64,000 bases of DNA from Theristus sp. LFF4_11 (GCA_030248135.1 JASANC010001614.1:1-64000); one strand, 5' to 3'; counted from the stretch's first letter, positions 1-13,100 are shown. Program-made: numbers and translations. Notes: a model not told the origin generated them from the letters alone.

Positions 1-59
1 GGCAATTATTCTTTGTTGGAGACAAGGTAAGGTAAGGAGACAACCACCATTGGACTAAA

Positions 60-760
60 GATGTAACGGTCAAAAAAAAATTTTTTATTAAAAAAAGTAA
101 AAAATGAGCATTTTTTAATTTTTTTTATTAAAAATTTTTGAAATTTTTTCTTTAATGCGCCCTGAAAATGCTGTTTTTGGCATAATTTTTCGAAAGTTCA
201 ACAAAAATTTTCTTTGACTTTACCTTGTCACTCAACGCTGCAGGTGGTATTCTGGATCGATTTATCGACTGTTTTCAGCCTTGGTGAGTGATGATCGACT
301 CGCGCATTGAAGTGCTTGAGCTTCGCAAAGGCTAGTTCAACAAATTCCGATGCCGCTAAGGTGAGATAGAAGCAGAGAACTCACATTTATGCATCGTTTT
401 TCAGGATCTCGAAAGGTCGAAATTGCTTACTGTCTGCCACTGCAAGCGTAGCTTCGTTGGTTGCTCGTGGCGGTTTCGCCTCGTGTCGTCAGCTTGATCA
501 CACCGGTTTGTTGTTGAACTTGTTTCCGTGTTATTTGAGGTGAATTGAGAGGCAAAACACGAGACGTGATGTCGTCGGTGGGAAAATGGGGTCGCCGAAA
601 CCAAGTCTGAAATTTTCACCCTCCTCCCATATGAGTGGGGGTCATATGGTAAGTCGGTGGCTCCTCAGATGGTGATATTCGGACTCCTAAAAAATTCTGA
701 ACAATTTTTGATTAAAAAAAATTATTAAAAAAATAGGGATTTTTTCGACATCTCTACATT
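60..760 (-). repeat. Old, divergent copy of repeat family R1
   Basis: This stretch follows the minus-strand order of landmarks in the intact R1 elements: an AT-rich end, the block ending in TTTTTCGAAAGTTCAACAAA, a GATGCNGNTAAGGTGA block, a GCAAGCG..TTGGTTGCT block, a TCGTGTCGTC block, and the closing TTCGGACTCC. Identity is low and the terminal inverted repeats have decayed, so it is much older than the copies at 22924 and 25367. No coding potential is visible. Confidence 0.6.
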
Positions 761-1534
761 GGACCCATGAGCGTAGAGGAGCGGTAGCATGTGGATACTG
801 GTGCGTGTGTCCTCGTATGCTTTAAAAAACTTGGTTTCTTACAAAGCACACTATAAAGCTGTGAACTTTTTCGGTACATGTGTGGTCCAAAGAACAAAAT
901 TAAAATTACCGTGCTGTCTTTTTGAAAAAAAATATGTCAACGATGTTGTTTGAACCCGAATGTCAACTGGGTATGAATGCTCTTTCGTTTTTAAAAAAAG
1001 CCTTATTTTGTGATTTCACGCTCACAAACACATGCAAATTCTGCATTTATTACGCGCATTAAAAAAGTTTTAAACCGTGTTTGTGGTGAGTGCGAAAATT
1101 AAAAGATTGTTTTTTTCGAGAAACGATAATTGAATTGTTTATCATTTTTTTTCTAATCAATATTGAACAGTTGTGTTGCTCGGTTCATCCGTTATGTGGT
1201 TACAATACATGCGTATACAAAATAGAAACAGAGTCGTTTTTTCCTCTCGTCCGCTTGTCTTTCCTATGTCTTAGTGGAAACTGGTCAAAAATTAACACGC
1301 ACTTTTTAGTTAAAATGCGGCAACACGATCGCGAAGAACGGTTTTACAACCGTCTTCCCAAAGTACACTGTGTACAAGACTGTGTCGCAAACACATCGGC
1401 ACATTTGCATAACCGAACTTGCGAATCCGACACAAGGAAAGAAAAATATGTTTGAAATGCAATATATAATTGAAAGCTTTTGATCACACACAAATAATCT
1501 CATGCCACAGCGTTGTTCACACGGCATAATGCAC
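761..1534. other. No gene recognised
   Basis: AT-rich sequence with only short frames and no motif that I recognise. It separates the old R1 copy from the candidate exon at 1535. Confidence 0.5.
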
Positions 1535-1720
1535 GTGATATTTGCGATAACGAGGTGCTCAGCGACGGACGCCAGTAGAACGTCCGAGACGTCTTCGTAA
1601 TCGGCCACCAGCTTCGGACCGAGATTCTCCATTTCTTCCTCGTCGTCGTCTCCATCCCCGACGTGGAAACAAACATCATTCGCATTGGTGCACGAAGTTC
1701 TGTCATCATCGATCACCAAC

Positions 1721-1818
<98 letters not shown>

Positions 1819-1820
1819 GA
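1535..1820 (-). CDS. Candidate internal exon, poly-Asn tract followed by acidic region
   Basis: On the minus strand a possible splice acceptor (GCACAG at 1826-1821) opens a frame with about 32 consecutive asparagines. After it comes a non-repetitive acidic segment (KLVIDDDRTS, then GDGDDDEEEMENLGPKLV) ending near HLVIANIT at a possible donor (AC|GTGCAT). Only the asparagine frame stays open past the repeat; the Gln and Thr frames stop within a few codons. Codons in the unique part are GC-rich like those of the real genes nearby. No protein family is recognised, and the partner exons are unknown; a link to the candidate at 4323-4615 is possible but unproven. It may be chance. Confidence 0.3.
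1721..1819. repeat. (TTG)n trinucleotide microsatellite
   Basis: About 33 uninterrupted TTG units. On the minus strand they read as AAC and give poly-Asn inside the candidate exon. The absence of interruptions suggests a young or unstable tract. Confidence 0.95.
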
Positions 1821-3626
1821 CTGTGCCATGCATAGACGCACAGCATCAAGTGTCCGGGCGTGTTTCGTGCAGCACAAAGTTCGACTCGAAAACAAAAAGT
1901 AGACCGTCAACTTTCACCGCCTTGAAGTGGCGTCTGAAATATGAATGCCATCATATGAAAAAACGTTGGGCGCAGAAGGGGAAGTTCTAAACGGGATAGG
2001 CTTTTTATATGCAAGACTTTGCCTGGCAATGATAGTCAACAAACTCAAATAAAAAGTCACCGCACCGAATGAATGAATCGATTCGTTTTCTTCAACTGAC
2101 ATTCTGCCCGCTATCGTGGTATGCCAGTCGCAGCCGTGTGGAAAGTTACTGCGTGCAACGGAATGAACTCAGGAAGTTGAAGGTGTGGTTGCAGTGCCAT
2201 GTTGCCTTTTTGTATTCACTGGCTTATGATGATCCAGTGCTGGTTAGTGCACAGTTGGGCATAGTAGTGGAACAAAAAGAATGTTTCCGAAAACTAAAAA
2301 GTACTGAATACAGAGCCGCTATAACGAAATATCGTGAAAACCATAATGTACTTGGGCAGTTCCCGCGCCAGGCAAAGCTGTGGAGAAACAGTAAAATAAA
2401 CCGTCATGTAAAACAAATTTTCTAAAAAATGAATTGAACTGACATTTAAATTTTGCAACTTTTTCAGAAAATAAAAATTTTCCCACACCGAGACAATAAG
2501 AACACCTTTTGAGATAAAAAGGAACGCTGAGCAAAAAAACTGAAAAAAACGTTTTTTATTAACATTTGTTGCACATATTTTCTATTTAATCCGGACAAAA
2601 TGGGGTTATGCAAAAATCTTCTTAACATCTACAGAGCAAACAAAATTCATTTTGTGGTCGTGAGTCGTTGTGCTCTGCCTTCGTGCACAAGACGTAAGTG
2701 GGCTGAAATGTTGGACTGGAGAAACAACAAACGAATACATTAGCAGACTCAGTTTTGATCTGATCAAAATTTTCATTTGTTTTCAGGGACATCACTTTTT
2801 GAATGTCCTCTATTTTTTTCACGACGCAAAGCTGCTGTTGATTTTTCTCAGAGGATTCACTTTGCAGCAGCGCCTGATCAAGGAACTATCTTGTAAATAC
2901 CTTATGATTCTGGAGCTACTTTTTTTATGTCCAAGTAACGTGAAGCAAAAACTATTTTTTAAAGTCGTACTAAACCGACAACAAAATCACGTTGGACACA
3001 AAATAATAAACAAACAAGTGCTCCAACAACCGCATAAAAAACAACAATATCACCCAAATTACGCGCAAACTGAAAGCAGTGCATAAAACGCCAATGATAA
3101 CGTTGTAACACTACGACGATGCGACTGAATAACAGTTAGTTCGCTCGCAATATGTAAAAACAACGACGTAAAACAGGTCTGAAGCTGGGCGAATTTGCCG
3201 AAAGCCATTCACATTTCCCGGATCACGTCTGTCAGCAAGTTCTCTCCGCGAAGAAGCTCGGGATGATGCTTGGAGCAGTTGGATGGACATCGTGGGAACA
3301 CTACCTGAAAAGCTTCTCTGTTAAAGGCTTTACGAAGACTCAATGTCGAAAAAATCGTTAAAAACGAGAAAAAAGATGATACACTTGAGTAGTTATTATC
3401 GGTTGGTTCATCAAAAAAGCGTTTTTTTGCAGTAGCAAACTAAAACAACGAGAAAAATACCACAGACATGCATGGCCGCCCATACGTCCTCGCACATGAA
3501 GTGACCAACTTTTCGGCCGCACCTTTTGAACGGTTTACGAATGCAGTTGACCAATGTTGCGCTCAGCCTCAATGGGAGTTTTGTGAAACGAACTTTGGAC
3601 GCAATGATCTGTCATCGGTTCTTTTG
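1821..3626. other. No gene recognised
   Basis: Mixed-composition DNA with frames under 140 codons. None has recognisable domains, and no repeat shared with the rest of the window was found. Confidence 0.5.
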
Positions 3627-3816
3627 GTTCTGCGACTCAATACAATGGTAGGTGAGCAGTTCAATGCCGGATGACGCGGGAATTCAAAATTGGGGAAGTG
3701 ACTGCGCGCGCCCTGAGATATTCGGTTGAATAACAAGGGCCATTTTGAATTGCCGCATCAAACACGAAACTGAATCTCTTTCGACGCGTCTGCAAACACG
3801 CAGTGAGTCGCAGAAC
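3627..3816. mobile_element. MITE family M3, copy 1
   Basis: Begins TTCTGCGACTCAATA and ends TGAGTCGCAGAAC, a terminal inverted repeat of about 12 bp. It contains the block GACGCGGGAATTCAAAATTG, shared with copies near 40.6 kb and 57.5 kb, and ends with a shared TCTGCAAACNC..TGAGTCGC block. It has no coding capacity. The superfamily is not determined because no target duplication is clear. Confidence 0.6.
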
Positions 3817-4028
3817 GGAACGAAAAATGTACATTATCATGACGTTGTCATCTCAGCAACAGGGTTCATCTCCATTCATGAAAAAGCATCGACCGCTCAC
3901 CGGCATGCGCGCTGCGGGCGATTTTGCGAACGCTGTTTGAAAGTCGGTGACTGCAGTTGGCGAACGTCGCTTGTTCACTCTGGCTGACGTTTGCTATGCA
4001 GTCCCAGTGGTGGTACCAAACTGTAATA

Positions 4029-4205
4029 CAGTTGAACTGTAAATTAGAGGGAATCAGCTGATTGGTTTTGGCGAATGGCGATCACACGTGATGCATGCTT
4101 TCTGTGCAAGCCAAACTCTGCCCCCACAACCATTTTTGCACAGAAAGCATGCATCACGTGATCACCAACCAATTAGCTGATTCCCTATAATATAGAGTTC
4201 GACTT
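4029..4205. mobile_element. Palindromic MITE family M1, copy 1 (mariner-like ends)
   Basis: The two halves are inverted copies: AATCAGCTGATTGGTT..ATCACACGTGATGCATGCTTTCTGTGCA returns in reverse complement on the right. The outer ends are CAGTTGAACT and AGAGTTCGACT, beside TA. The structure matches the better preserved copy at 12459-12624. Transcribed, it would fold into a near-complete hairpin. Confidence 0.75.
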
Positions 4206-4322
4206 TATAAAGAAGTGAAAATGCAACGAATGCCCAGAAAAATAAGACACTACACGAATCAACGACCATCGCGCGCCGCTGTTGAGCATTCGTATTTCTG
4301 TTTCGCGGCCTGTTGTGAGTAC

Positions 4323-4615
4323 GCGATGGCGTTCCGATCGTCAAGGCCGAACGTCTTCAGGCCCGCCCACGTCAGACAGCGCCGTGGCCGGCCCGCGTCA
4401 AGCACCGTTGAAACTCGTGTGTCCCAGCTTGAAATCGCGATAAAAACGAGAGCAGAACCAATGGCTATAAACAAAACAAAGCGGCGCGCGACCTGCAAAA
4501 CCTGCATAGGCGTCTCGGCCGTGCAGCGCGACATGATCATGGAGTGCTCGCATGTGTCGCTTACGTCGCGCGGCGGCGTCAGCAGACCAAAGTGACGCAC
4601 GGCACTTCGTGGCAC
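4323..4615 (-). CDS. Candidate first exon of a type II membrane protein
   Basis: A minus-strand frame opens at ATG 4615 (a second possible start, MIMS, is at 4540) and ends at a possible donor GC|GTACTC. It encodes a basic stretch (QVARR), then a hydrophobic segment of about 17 residues (FVLFIAIGSALVFIAIS), then SSWDTRVSTVL. This is the layout of a signal-anchored lumenal enzyme such as a glycosyltransferase or sulfotransferase, but no catalytic domain lies here and no family is recognised. GC-rich composition against an AT-rich background favours coding. A frame on the opposite strand is also open, so strand choice is tentative. Confidence 0.35.
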
Positions 4616-4888
4616 ACTTCAGGAACACCTTGCGATTGCAGCCGAGCGACGTGAGGGGCGCAATCACAGAGCGTCATTGTTGTTGTCGTCGCCGAAGATG
4701 GCGGCTGGCACGAACAGTGACTCAGTCACTCGGATTCCCGTTGACGCGCCGAGCAGAACTGTGTGAAAATGAGATGTGCAACATCAGTCGCATTCAGAAA
4801 AAAGCATCGCGGCGACAAAAATATAATTCACATATGTTTAGCGATTGGATCGCCGCTTGAAATACTGCTGAAACATACATATATGTGA

Positions 4889-5443
4889 ACAAGTTCGGAA
4901 AAAAATGCCCGAAGGGCATGAAAAAGACAAAATATTATTTCAGAATGACAGAGATAGAAAAGTGTGACACAAGGATTTTCACAAGATCAAACATTTTATG
5001 AAACGTGTGTGAACTGGAAAGTTACAAACTGAAATAATATTTACGCCAATATCTTTTTTGTTGTCATTCGCAAGGAAGGCACAATCTCTGTACGAATTTT
5101 ATCTCACTTCATTTGATGCTGCAAAAAAAATCATTTGCTGCTGTGAACATGCTCTTTTTATTTGTGAATACTGTATCAAATGATTTGCTTAATATGGTTT
5201 TTGCGGGCTGTACCGTTTTACGATGAGTGCGGTCACAACCGGAGCCAGTGCCTTGAAATGACAAAAAATATATTGACGTAAATATTATTTCAGTTTCGAC
5301 AACTTTTCCAGTTCACACACGTTTCATAAAATGTTTGATCTTAGTGAAAAACCTTGTGTCACACTTTTCTATCTCTGTCATTCTGAAATAATATTTGGTC
5401 TTTTTTCATGCCCTTCGGGCACTTTTCAGAACTTGTCTTTTTC
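4889..5443. mobile_element. Foldback element with arms of about 155 bp
   Basis: The arm at about 4889-5045 returns as an inverted copy at about 5277-5443, sharing GACAGAGATAGAAAAGTGTG, ACATTTTATGAAACGTGTGT and TGCCCGAAGGGCATG. Each arm also carries ATATTATTTCAG at both of its edges, so there are inner and outer inverted repeats. The loop of about 230 bp is non-coding. No clear target duplication was found. Confidence 0.8.
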
Positions 5444-5467
5444 TTTCATATCTCAAAGAAGTTTATA

Positions 5468-6310
5468 GGGTTTGGGCCTATCAGACGCAGCATAGTCGAC
5501 TACAATGGTTTCTGTTGCATTTGTACTCAGAGCAAGGATTTTTAGAAGCAAACCCTTCCGTAGACCCTTTTCAACCCAGGCACGGGTTAATATCAGTTTT
5601 CACTAGTTTTTTGCTATTTTGCACCTAAACTATAGCCTATCAGACGCAGCATAGTTGACTACAATGGTTTCCGTTGCATTTGTAATCAGAACAACGTTTT
5701 TTAGGAGGAAGCCCTTCACGGAGACCCTTGTCAACCCAGGCACGGGTTAATATCCGCTTTTTGTTATTTGGCACCTAAACTATAGCCTATCAGACGTAGC
5801 ATAGTCGATTACATGGATACCGTGGAATTTGAAATCAGAACAACGTTTTTTAGGTGGAATCACTTTACGGGGACCCTTTTCAACCCAGGCACGGGTTAAT
5901 ATCAGCTTTTCGTTGTTTGGCGCCTAAACTATAGCCTATCAGACGCAGCATAGTCGATTACATGGATACCTTGGAATTTGAAATCAGAAAAACGTTTTTT
6001 AGGGGGAAACCCTTTACGGGGACCCTTTTCAACCCAGGCACGGGTTAATATCAGCTTTTCGCTATTTGGCACCTAAACTATAGCCTATCAGACGCAGCAT
6101 AGTCGATTACATGGATACCGTGGAATTTGAAATCAGAACAACGTTTTTTAGGGGGAAACCCTTTACGGGGACCCTTTTCAACCCAGGCACGGGTTAATAT
6201 CAGCTTTTTGCTATTTGGCACCTAAACTATAGCCTATAAGACACAGCATAGTCGATTACATGGATACCGTGGAATTTGAAATCAGAACAACGTTTTTTAG
6301 GAGGAAACCC
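5468..6310. repeat. Tandem array, six units of about 149 bp
   Basis: The block CTATCAGACGCAGCATAGTC recurs near 5475, 5635, 5785, 5934, 6083 and 6233. Each unit also contains AACCCAGGCACGGGTTAATA and AACGTTTTTTAGG. Units 3 to 6 are nearly identical while the first two are diverged, the usual pattern of a local minisatellite growing at one side. It directly follows the foldback element. Confidence 0.85.
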
Positions 6311-7679
6311 TAAGCACAGCAAATAGCATTTCTTGGTTTAGTCATTTATCATGAATGTTATGGTCGATTGAAATTTCAAAATATTCGCAATGAGCTTTCT
6401 GAAATAATATTGTGGGACTGCGCTGCCGCGCGTCCCACGATAATGGGGCTTCAATAGAACATTCGTGGAAAAAGAACGTCAAAGCAAAAGTTTTGCGCGA
6501 TTCGGGTGGGGAAGTGATTGGGACTTTTATCACCACTGAACCAAAATTACGAAATTTGGTATCGATAGCTGTTTCACGCTTACCAACAAGTGGCCAGAGC
6601 AATGTCGTCAAGCCGGTCATTTTAGCAAGGCCGTGCGAACGCTGAAAAATATTGTTCTCCAAGTATTATGTGAAAAATCTGTGAGTTTTGCTGTGATTTT
6701 AAACTTTTTTCATCAGGTTCGTTTCGCAAGTACCAATTTCGCAATACTTTTTGCGCAAACACACACCATATACTTCATATACACTACACTACACTGACAT
6801 TTGTCAGTCATTGTTTGTAGATAACACAACCACAACGATAGTTTGAAAGAGGGTTTTATAAGCAGCACAAAAGTTAAGCATTTCGCAATATTTTCCCATG
6901 AAAATTCCGGAACTAAGGTTGAGATACTGTTGCAGTCCGCAAAATTCCGACCCGAAGAGTTGCGGTCCGCTCATTGCGGCTTGTTTGGTTCCGGCCTGGA
7001 CGATTCCGGCTTGACAAATTTTCCCCAGCACGAACAATAAACTGCTGGAAGGAAGGAAATGATTTTTTTCGCAAATTATTGCAAATCGCAGATACAAAAA
7101 TAACTGCAAAAATACAAAAACTTCAACCAAATCTGATTCTAAAACTGTTCAAAGTCGTTGTTGGTGTCCTAGGCCAAGAAACCGAGCCTTTTATATAAAA
7201 GCACGTCGGAAACCTGAGTTTTTTTTTTAAATTGCTTTGCCGTGATTTTGTACATTGTGGTCATATGTTTTTGGAGTCATCACAGATCACGAAAATTCAC
7301 CACAGGTGGTTTTCGCTTGCTATTGCTCGTGCTAAAAAAGATTCGCTGGGCCGGAATCGTCCAAACCGGAATTCTTTGGGCCGCAATGAGCGGGCGGCAA
7401 CTATTCAGGCCACAATTACAGGGCTGCATTTGATCACGCCCCGGGACAAGGATTCTATAAAACATCCGGCTTCTTGATAATATCCCAAATAAGTTGCAGA
7501 TAATGGTCAGTAGGTTCACCTTTTTTTCGTTGTTGATTAAAAGACAAATAATGAAAAATGAAAATTAATAAATCAGCCCCACACAGCGACAGTGATTTGA
7601 ATTTGAACAGTGTCTCTTTTTCTTACATCAGGAACATGCGGCAGAAGAGGAAAAAAGGATTACCGTATTACCTCTATTA
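6311..7679. repeat. Non-genic stretch with one imperfect inverted repeat pair
   Basis: A block at about 6919-7030 (GTTGCGGTCCGCTCATTGCG, GGACGATTCCGGC) recurs inverted at about 7330-7440 (CGCAATGAGCGGGCGGCAAC, GGAATCGTCC). The intervening DNA and flanks show no gene I can support. A frame of about 80 codons at 6412-6645 has no recognisable family. Confidence 0.5.
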
Positions 7680-8130
7680 AACCCCCCCAAATAACCCCCC
7701 AAAAACCCCCCGGAGTCAAACCCCCAAAAATAACCGGGGGGTTAAGGGGAGGGGGGGGGGGGGGGGGTGGGGAGTGGGGGCCAGGATGAGTTAATGGTAA
7801 TTAAAGGGGGTGAAAGGATCTGTGGAAGGGAGGTTGGGGGGGGGGGGTTTTGGTTGGCACTAAAAAGGTCAAGCCCCCCCCCACCCAAACCCACCGGGGG
7901 GAAAAACCCTGGGGGGTTGAGGGGACGGGTGGTGGGGCTGATGAGTGTGGGGTTTGGGGTGGGAAAAAAAATATTAGGGGTTGGGCGTGGAAGAGAAGTG
8001 AGTGAGATGATGTAGTGGAGGACGGTGAGTTGGTGGATCGGGTTGGGGGGGTGTGGAGGGAGTGGATTGGGGGGTGGTGGGGGGGGGGTGTGGGGGAGTG
8101 GCGGGGGGAGGGGGGGGAGTTTTAAGGGGA
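7680..8130. repeat. Homopolymer-rich G/C low-complexity block
   Basis: Runs of C (left edge) and then G (up to about 16), broken by short AT words. The left edge can fold on itself (CCCCCCGG against CCGGGGGG). Apparent Pro-rich and Gly-rich reading frames are by-products of the G and C runs. G-quadruplex potential is high, and base-calling errors in the homopolymers are likely. Confidence 0.7.
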
Positions 8131-10194
8131 GTATGGGTGTTATGCATCTAAAATCAGAAGAAAAATTACAACGGTACACATGCACAGAGCCAAAAATGTT
8201 ACATAAACAAATTCTACCGCGTGATTTGGTTCTCGATAATTTGATTTGACTTGTTCAGTGCCTTTTCAGTTTCCAACACAAAAAAAAACAAATGTTGAAA
8301 AAAACCGCACTGACCGGCGTTAGCGATAAGCAAGTTGCATTCCTTTATTATTGCTGAGGAATTTTTTTTAAACCTGTCATCTTTCCTTATCAAAATATAT
8401 GACCCGAGAAGGAAGAAAGTACGGGGAAGAAGAAGAAATGACTTATTTCGCCACAATTGGGTCATTGCTTCCCCGCCCAAACCAGAATCTCGTTCATTTT
8501 TTCCTTCAATTCCAAGTTTCGCAGGCTCTGTATTCTGCCAAGAAAAAGTGACAAGATTGAAGAAATGTACTGTAAACAAGCAATGAAAGTGTTAGCAATA
8601 GCAAGGGCAGCGAAGGTTTTTTATGCTTAGTTGTCAGTTTATCATCTGTGATACATACAGTAGGCTCATTGCAGTCTAAAAATAAATATTCAAAATTTTT
8701 AATCCGAATCTGTGATTTCTCATTTAGCGTGATTTATGGACTCTACCTATAACTGGATGGTTTGAAAGCAGAAATACATGATTTTTCTGCTCCATATTAG
8801 TCTCAACGAGTTCATTTGATGCGCCATTAACGATTACTTAGAGATAAACTTTGCAGTGTCACACAGTCAATTACACAGATGGAAAATTTTACCATGACAC
8901 GCACCCACGTAGTTGGAAAATGGCACGTTCCATTTGAGATTTCGCTCCATTTGATCCGCACGCATAACCAGTAATCGCTTGATTTAAAATTATCCGCAAC
9001 TTGAGGAAATTATTTCCATGTATTTTCGATGCCACATGTTTAGCCAGACTAGACACATGCGTTTTGTGCTCGACAAAATCATGAAACAGTGTCATGCATT
9101 TGATTTTTATAAAAACTTAAAAAATTTCTAGACAGCAGCTTTTTTCAAATGTTAAAGCAAGTCTTTTAAAATTTCGTACATGATCGGCTAATGATCGACT
9201 GAAAAAAGCGCAGGCGTTCGCAGCCGTTGCAAACGTGGCACGCACGCGTTGTCACAGTGCGTGCTCTTTAGAAATTCAATGAGAACTACTATGTGAATTT
9301 CGTCTTTCACAATCTTTCAATATATTGTGATAGTACGTTCCGCTTCTAAAATTAGCATTTACCTTTTTTATTGTAATACCTGTGTTGGGACAGCACTAAA
9401 CAAAGACTGTGCATGATTTGCCGGTACTTTGTCACTGTCGCAGAAATAGTTGCGCTACAATGCCTTTGAGGTGATTCACTCGATCAGAAATGACGCTAAT
9501 TACTGAACATGAAATGTTTTTGGCGGTTGAGACAAGCTTTACGGCGTTGAATGAAAAGAAGGCGCGATGTGTGTTTTGAAGGTATTTGTGTCCCAATTAG
9601 TGAGTGCCACACGGTTTGTGTTTGCTGTCGTCCATGGCACAACGTCATACACTGCAACACGTTTGTCAGGCTGAACAACTACAACAATAAAAATAACTAA
9701 ATGATGGCAATACGTTGATGTTTGTTGATGTGACAATCTCACGTACTTTTTATTGCAATCCTGTTTTTAATCAACGTCCCATCTGCAGCAGAACTTCAGG
9801 GAATATTCTGACGTTTTTTAATAAGACGTTTTCTTTGTTAGAACATGTTTAGCAACATGCATCATTATTTTCCAGTTAGCAGCTGCAACAACATTGCCCA
9901 ACGTGTATGTGTGTGTGTTTACTGTGCTTTGATAACAGCTAGAACAGAAAAATCAACAAGAGACTGATGACGCACCAATTAATTACAGCGAAAAAACTCT
10001 TTCTGAATTTAATTTTCAGGACAATTGAGGCCTCTCCGACAAATACCGCCGCCGATGAAAACCAACAATGTGCACAAAGCAGCATTCATGAAGGCGTATC
10101 CAATGACGCGTAGCTGTGCAACATAGCTGAATTCACTGAATATTGCTTCATGAATGCGGTTTAATTTGAAAAACAGTTTAAAATATCGCCAAAC
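8131..10194. other. No gene recognised; upstream region of the first receptor gene
   Basis: AT-rich DNA with short frames only. Promoter and 5' untranslated exons of the receptor gene beginning at 10195 may lie here, but no core promoter motif can be assigned with confidence. Confidence 0.45.
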
Positions 10195-13100
10195 ATGAAC
10201 GCGAATAATGTTACGCAGTTTGTTCAAATTATCGAGGCAGACCGCAGCGGGTACTGTTCGTTTGATGACTTCACCGAGTTGTACGCGCCGTATCATTTGT
10301 ATTTAACAGCGGTGCTGTGCGTCGCCGGGCCCATTGGTCATGCGTTCGTGATCGCGACGCTCAGAACAACCGCGGTAAGAAACGTTGAATTGAATGGCAT
10401 CTTTGCGGTGGACACTCTTGACTTACTTGACTTGATGCGTCGATTTGCGTAGCGCGGCTCCCAATTGTTCCGGCCTCAACGCCGTGACATGCGGTGACAC
10501 TCCGCACACGACAAGACGGAAATTACGATTGGCTGGTTGTTAGAAACCATCGTGGTTTGGGAGGTAACGGCAGGAGTACCAAAGGTGATCCGTTATTTTT
10601 AGGTGGTTGGGGGGGGGGGCTAGCTACCCGTAGCTGGGGCGATGCAACAAATAGACTGGGCATAGACTGTAACATAAGTGACCGATATCGACTGTAACAA
10701 GTTTCAAATGTCTCTTGTTGACAGTCCGAGCATGTGAATGTTGACTGAGAGGCAAGTCGGTTGTAAACACAAGACAGGTGACCCAACGTTGAAGTGAAAA
10801 AAAGTAAACTAAAAACCGCTCACCAGTGATCGCGTCTGCCGTTCAGGTGTACAGCTCGTTCAACATTCTACTGATCGCGTTGTCGGCCGTGCAGTCGTTG
10901 TACCTGGTGAACTATCTCGTGTTCACGCTGCTGCTGCACCAGTCCGAGAACAACTGCGACGAGCGATTCTGGACGCTTGGCCTGATCTGGACGCAGCTGG
11001 TCACGTCGCAGCTGGCGCTCGTCTGTCACTCGACGGCCGTCTGGATGGTCGTCGCTGTGTCGATCGTTCGAACGTTCAGCTTCACGCGCTGCCTCCGCAT
11101 GCGCGCCGCTGGGTCAGCTGATCGGATTTTTCTCGGTTTTTTTCCTCCGGTTTGTCCAGCTCTCAGTCTCTCATTCATGTGCGCATTATTCAGTCCGTTG
11201 ACGTGCAGTGTGACTACTTTGCGTACCATGAATATGGGATAAATACATGTAGCTTCCGTTCAGTATTATCAGTTTTATTTCGTGCACATGGTAGCGCAGA
11301 AGTACTGCTGGTACTTTTGCGTCATTCCGGTACTGTAGTAAAGAACCTCAAATGGAAAACTCCTGTTCTGAGTAGCGCGCTGTCTCTTTTGTCGCTACTC
11401 GCTGAAACCAAAGCAAATAAAACCAAAACACATAGCGGTGAATTCCAAAAAAACAGTTGCAAGTTATAAAGGGGGTTGCATGTTACAAAGTGATGCATGC
11501 TTTCTGTGCAGTGGGGGGCGGAGTTTGGTTTGCACCTAAAGCATGCATCACGTGATCACAAACCAATCAGCTGATTCCCTGTAATTTAGAGTGTATATTT
11601 TGTGTTGCAGTGGGCGTCGCCACTGGTTCACGTATCGCTACGCAGTGAGCACGTGCACGTTCGTGGCGTTGATCGCGGTGCTCTGTTGCATGCCAACCAT
11701 CGTGCTCACCACCGTGAGACCGGATCCAACCGCCGAAACACGTCTACACTGCCTGTTGCAGTCAGTCGAGAATGGGTATATTGGCATCAGTGTTGTTGCG
11801 TCGGTTTTATTTCAGTGTTAAATCGGCCGATAATCGATTTTATCATTGATATAATTGTGTTTTTTAAACGCAAAACATTCCAAAACAATTTCGAGATTAC
11901 CTATATAGAAGGAATATCGTGGGGTAGATCACTAAAACCATTTCCAAGAACTTTACAAAACGCTCCATGTTGTTTCGACACCAAAAAAATAAAGCGTTCA
12001 GTCAGTAAAATGCTTTGAACAATGTTTGGAAATGGTTTTCAGTGACTGTAATCAAAACAATGTCGCTCTATTGAATAAATTGGAATTAGCATCGAATCTA
12101 GTGCGACACAAAGGTCTCCCCACATAGTAATGAATTGAACTATCTGATACTATTGAATGCACAGTGAATCGGCATCGAGATTACCGTAAAGTCTTGCATA
12201 TAAGGTTCCTCCCACTTATAAGACCCCCACCCAAAAGTGGGCGGAGTGTCACACGGCGGGAAACCAAAAAATTCAAAATTTTAACTTGGTCGAAATCTTA
12301 CCCCGTTTATAAGACCCGGAATTCCTGATGTTCGCTTTATAAGACCTCCTCCCACTTATAAGGCTGTCACACAAAATGCCACTTTTTTCAGAAATTTTTG
12401 ATTTTCAAATTTATATAAGGAGACCTTATATGCAAGACTTTACGGTATCTGAAGTATACAGTCCAACTCTGAATTATAGGCAATCAGCTGATTGGTTGGT
12501 GATCACGGCACGCATGATTTCTGTGCACGCATTGCTGTGAAGGCGGAGTCTGTCCAGCACAGAAAGCATGCATCATGTGACCACCAACCAATCAGCTGAT
12601 TGCCTAGAATTTAGAGTTCGACTGTAGCTTTGTCTGTCTATCAGAACGATCATGCTCGAAGCGTATGATGAGCGTTGGTATCGACTCGGATTCCCAGAGA
12701 AGCTGCGCGACGCGGCGACGTTCAAACGTGCGGTGCATTACGTGTTCACGGCCACCATGAAGTTCGTGCCATGCACACTGGTCGCAGTCGCCAGTATCTC
12801 GCTCGCAATACAGCTGAACTATTTACGGGTTGGAGAGGAGGTTTTTGTTCTGTCGTTGCTTCGTTGAAACACATACCGGCACCGTAAAAAACCGTGCGTT
12901 TTCAACAAATAAATAATGTTAGCTAAAATGCTTTTTCGAAACTAAAAACGATTGAAAAAAGTTCCCTTTCACTTTTTAAGAAGTAAACTTATGTAACTTT
13001 ACAGTGCCCCGCAAATAAAATCAGACTATTCGTTTATTCGTCTTATTCGCTGCAGCAAACGTCAACGGGCAACGCCAACACGCTCGATCATCAGTCGGTC

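Noticed and set aside
1663..1990. Poly-Val and poly-Leu frames on the plus strand over the TTG repeat
   Set aside because: Microsatellite translations without any coding-like continuation; only the minus-strand Asn frame continues into non-repetitive, codon-biased sequence.
7742..8249. Pro-rich and Gly-rich reading frames
   Set aside because: Direct consequence of homopolymer C and G runs in a low-complexity block.
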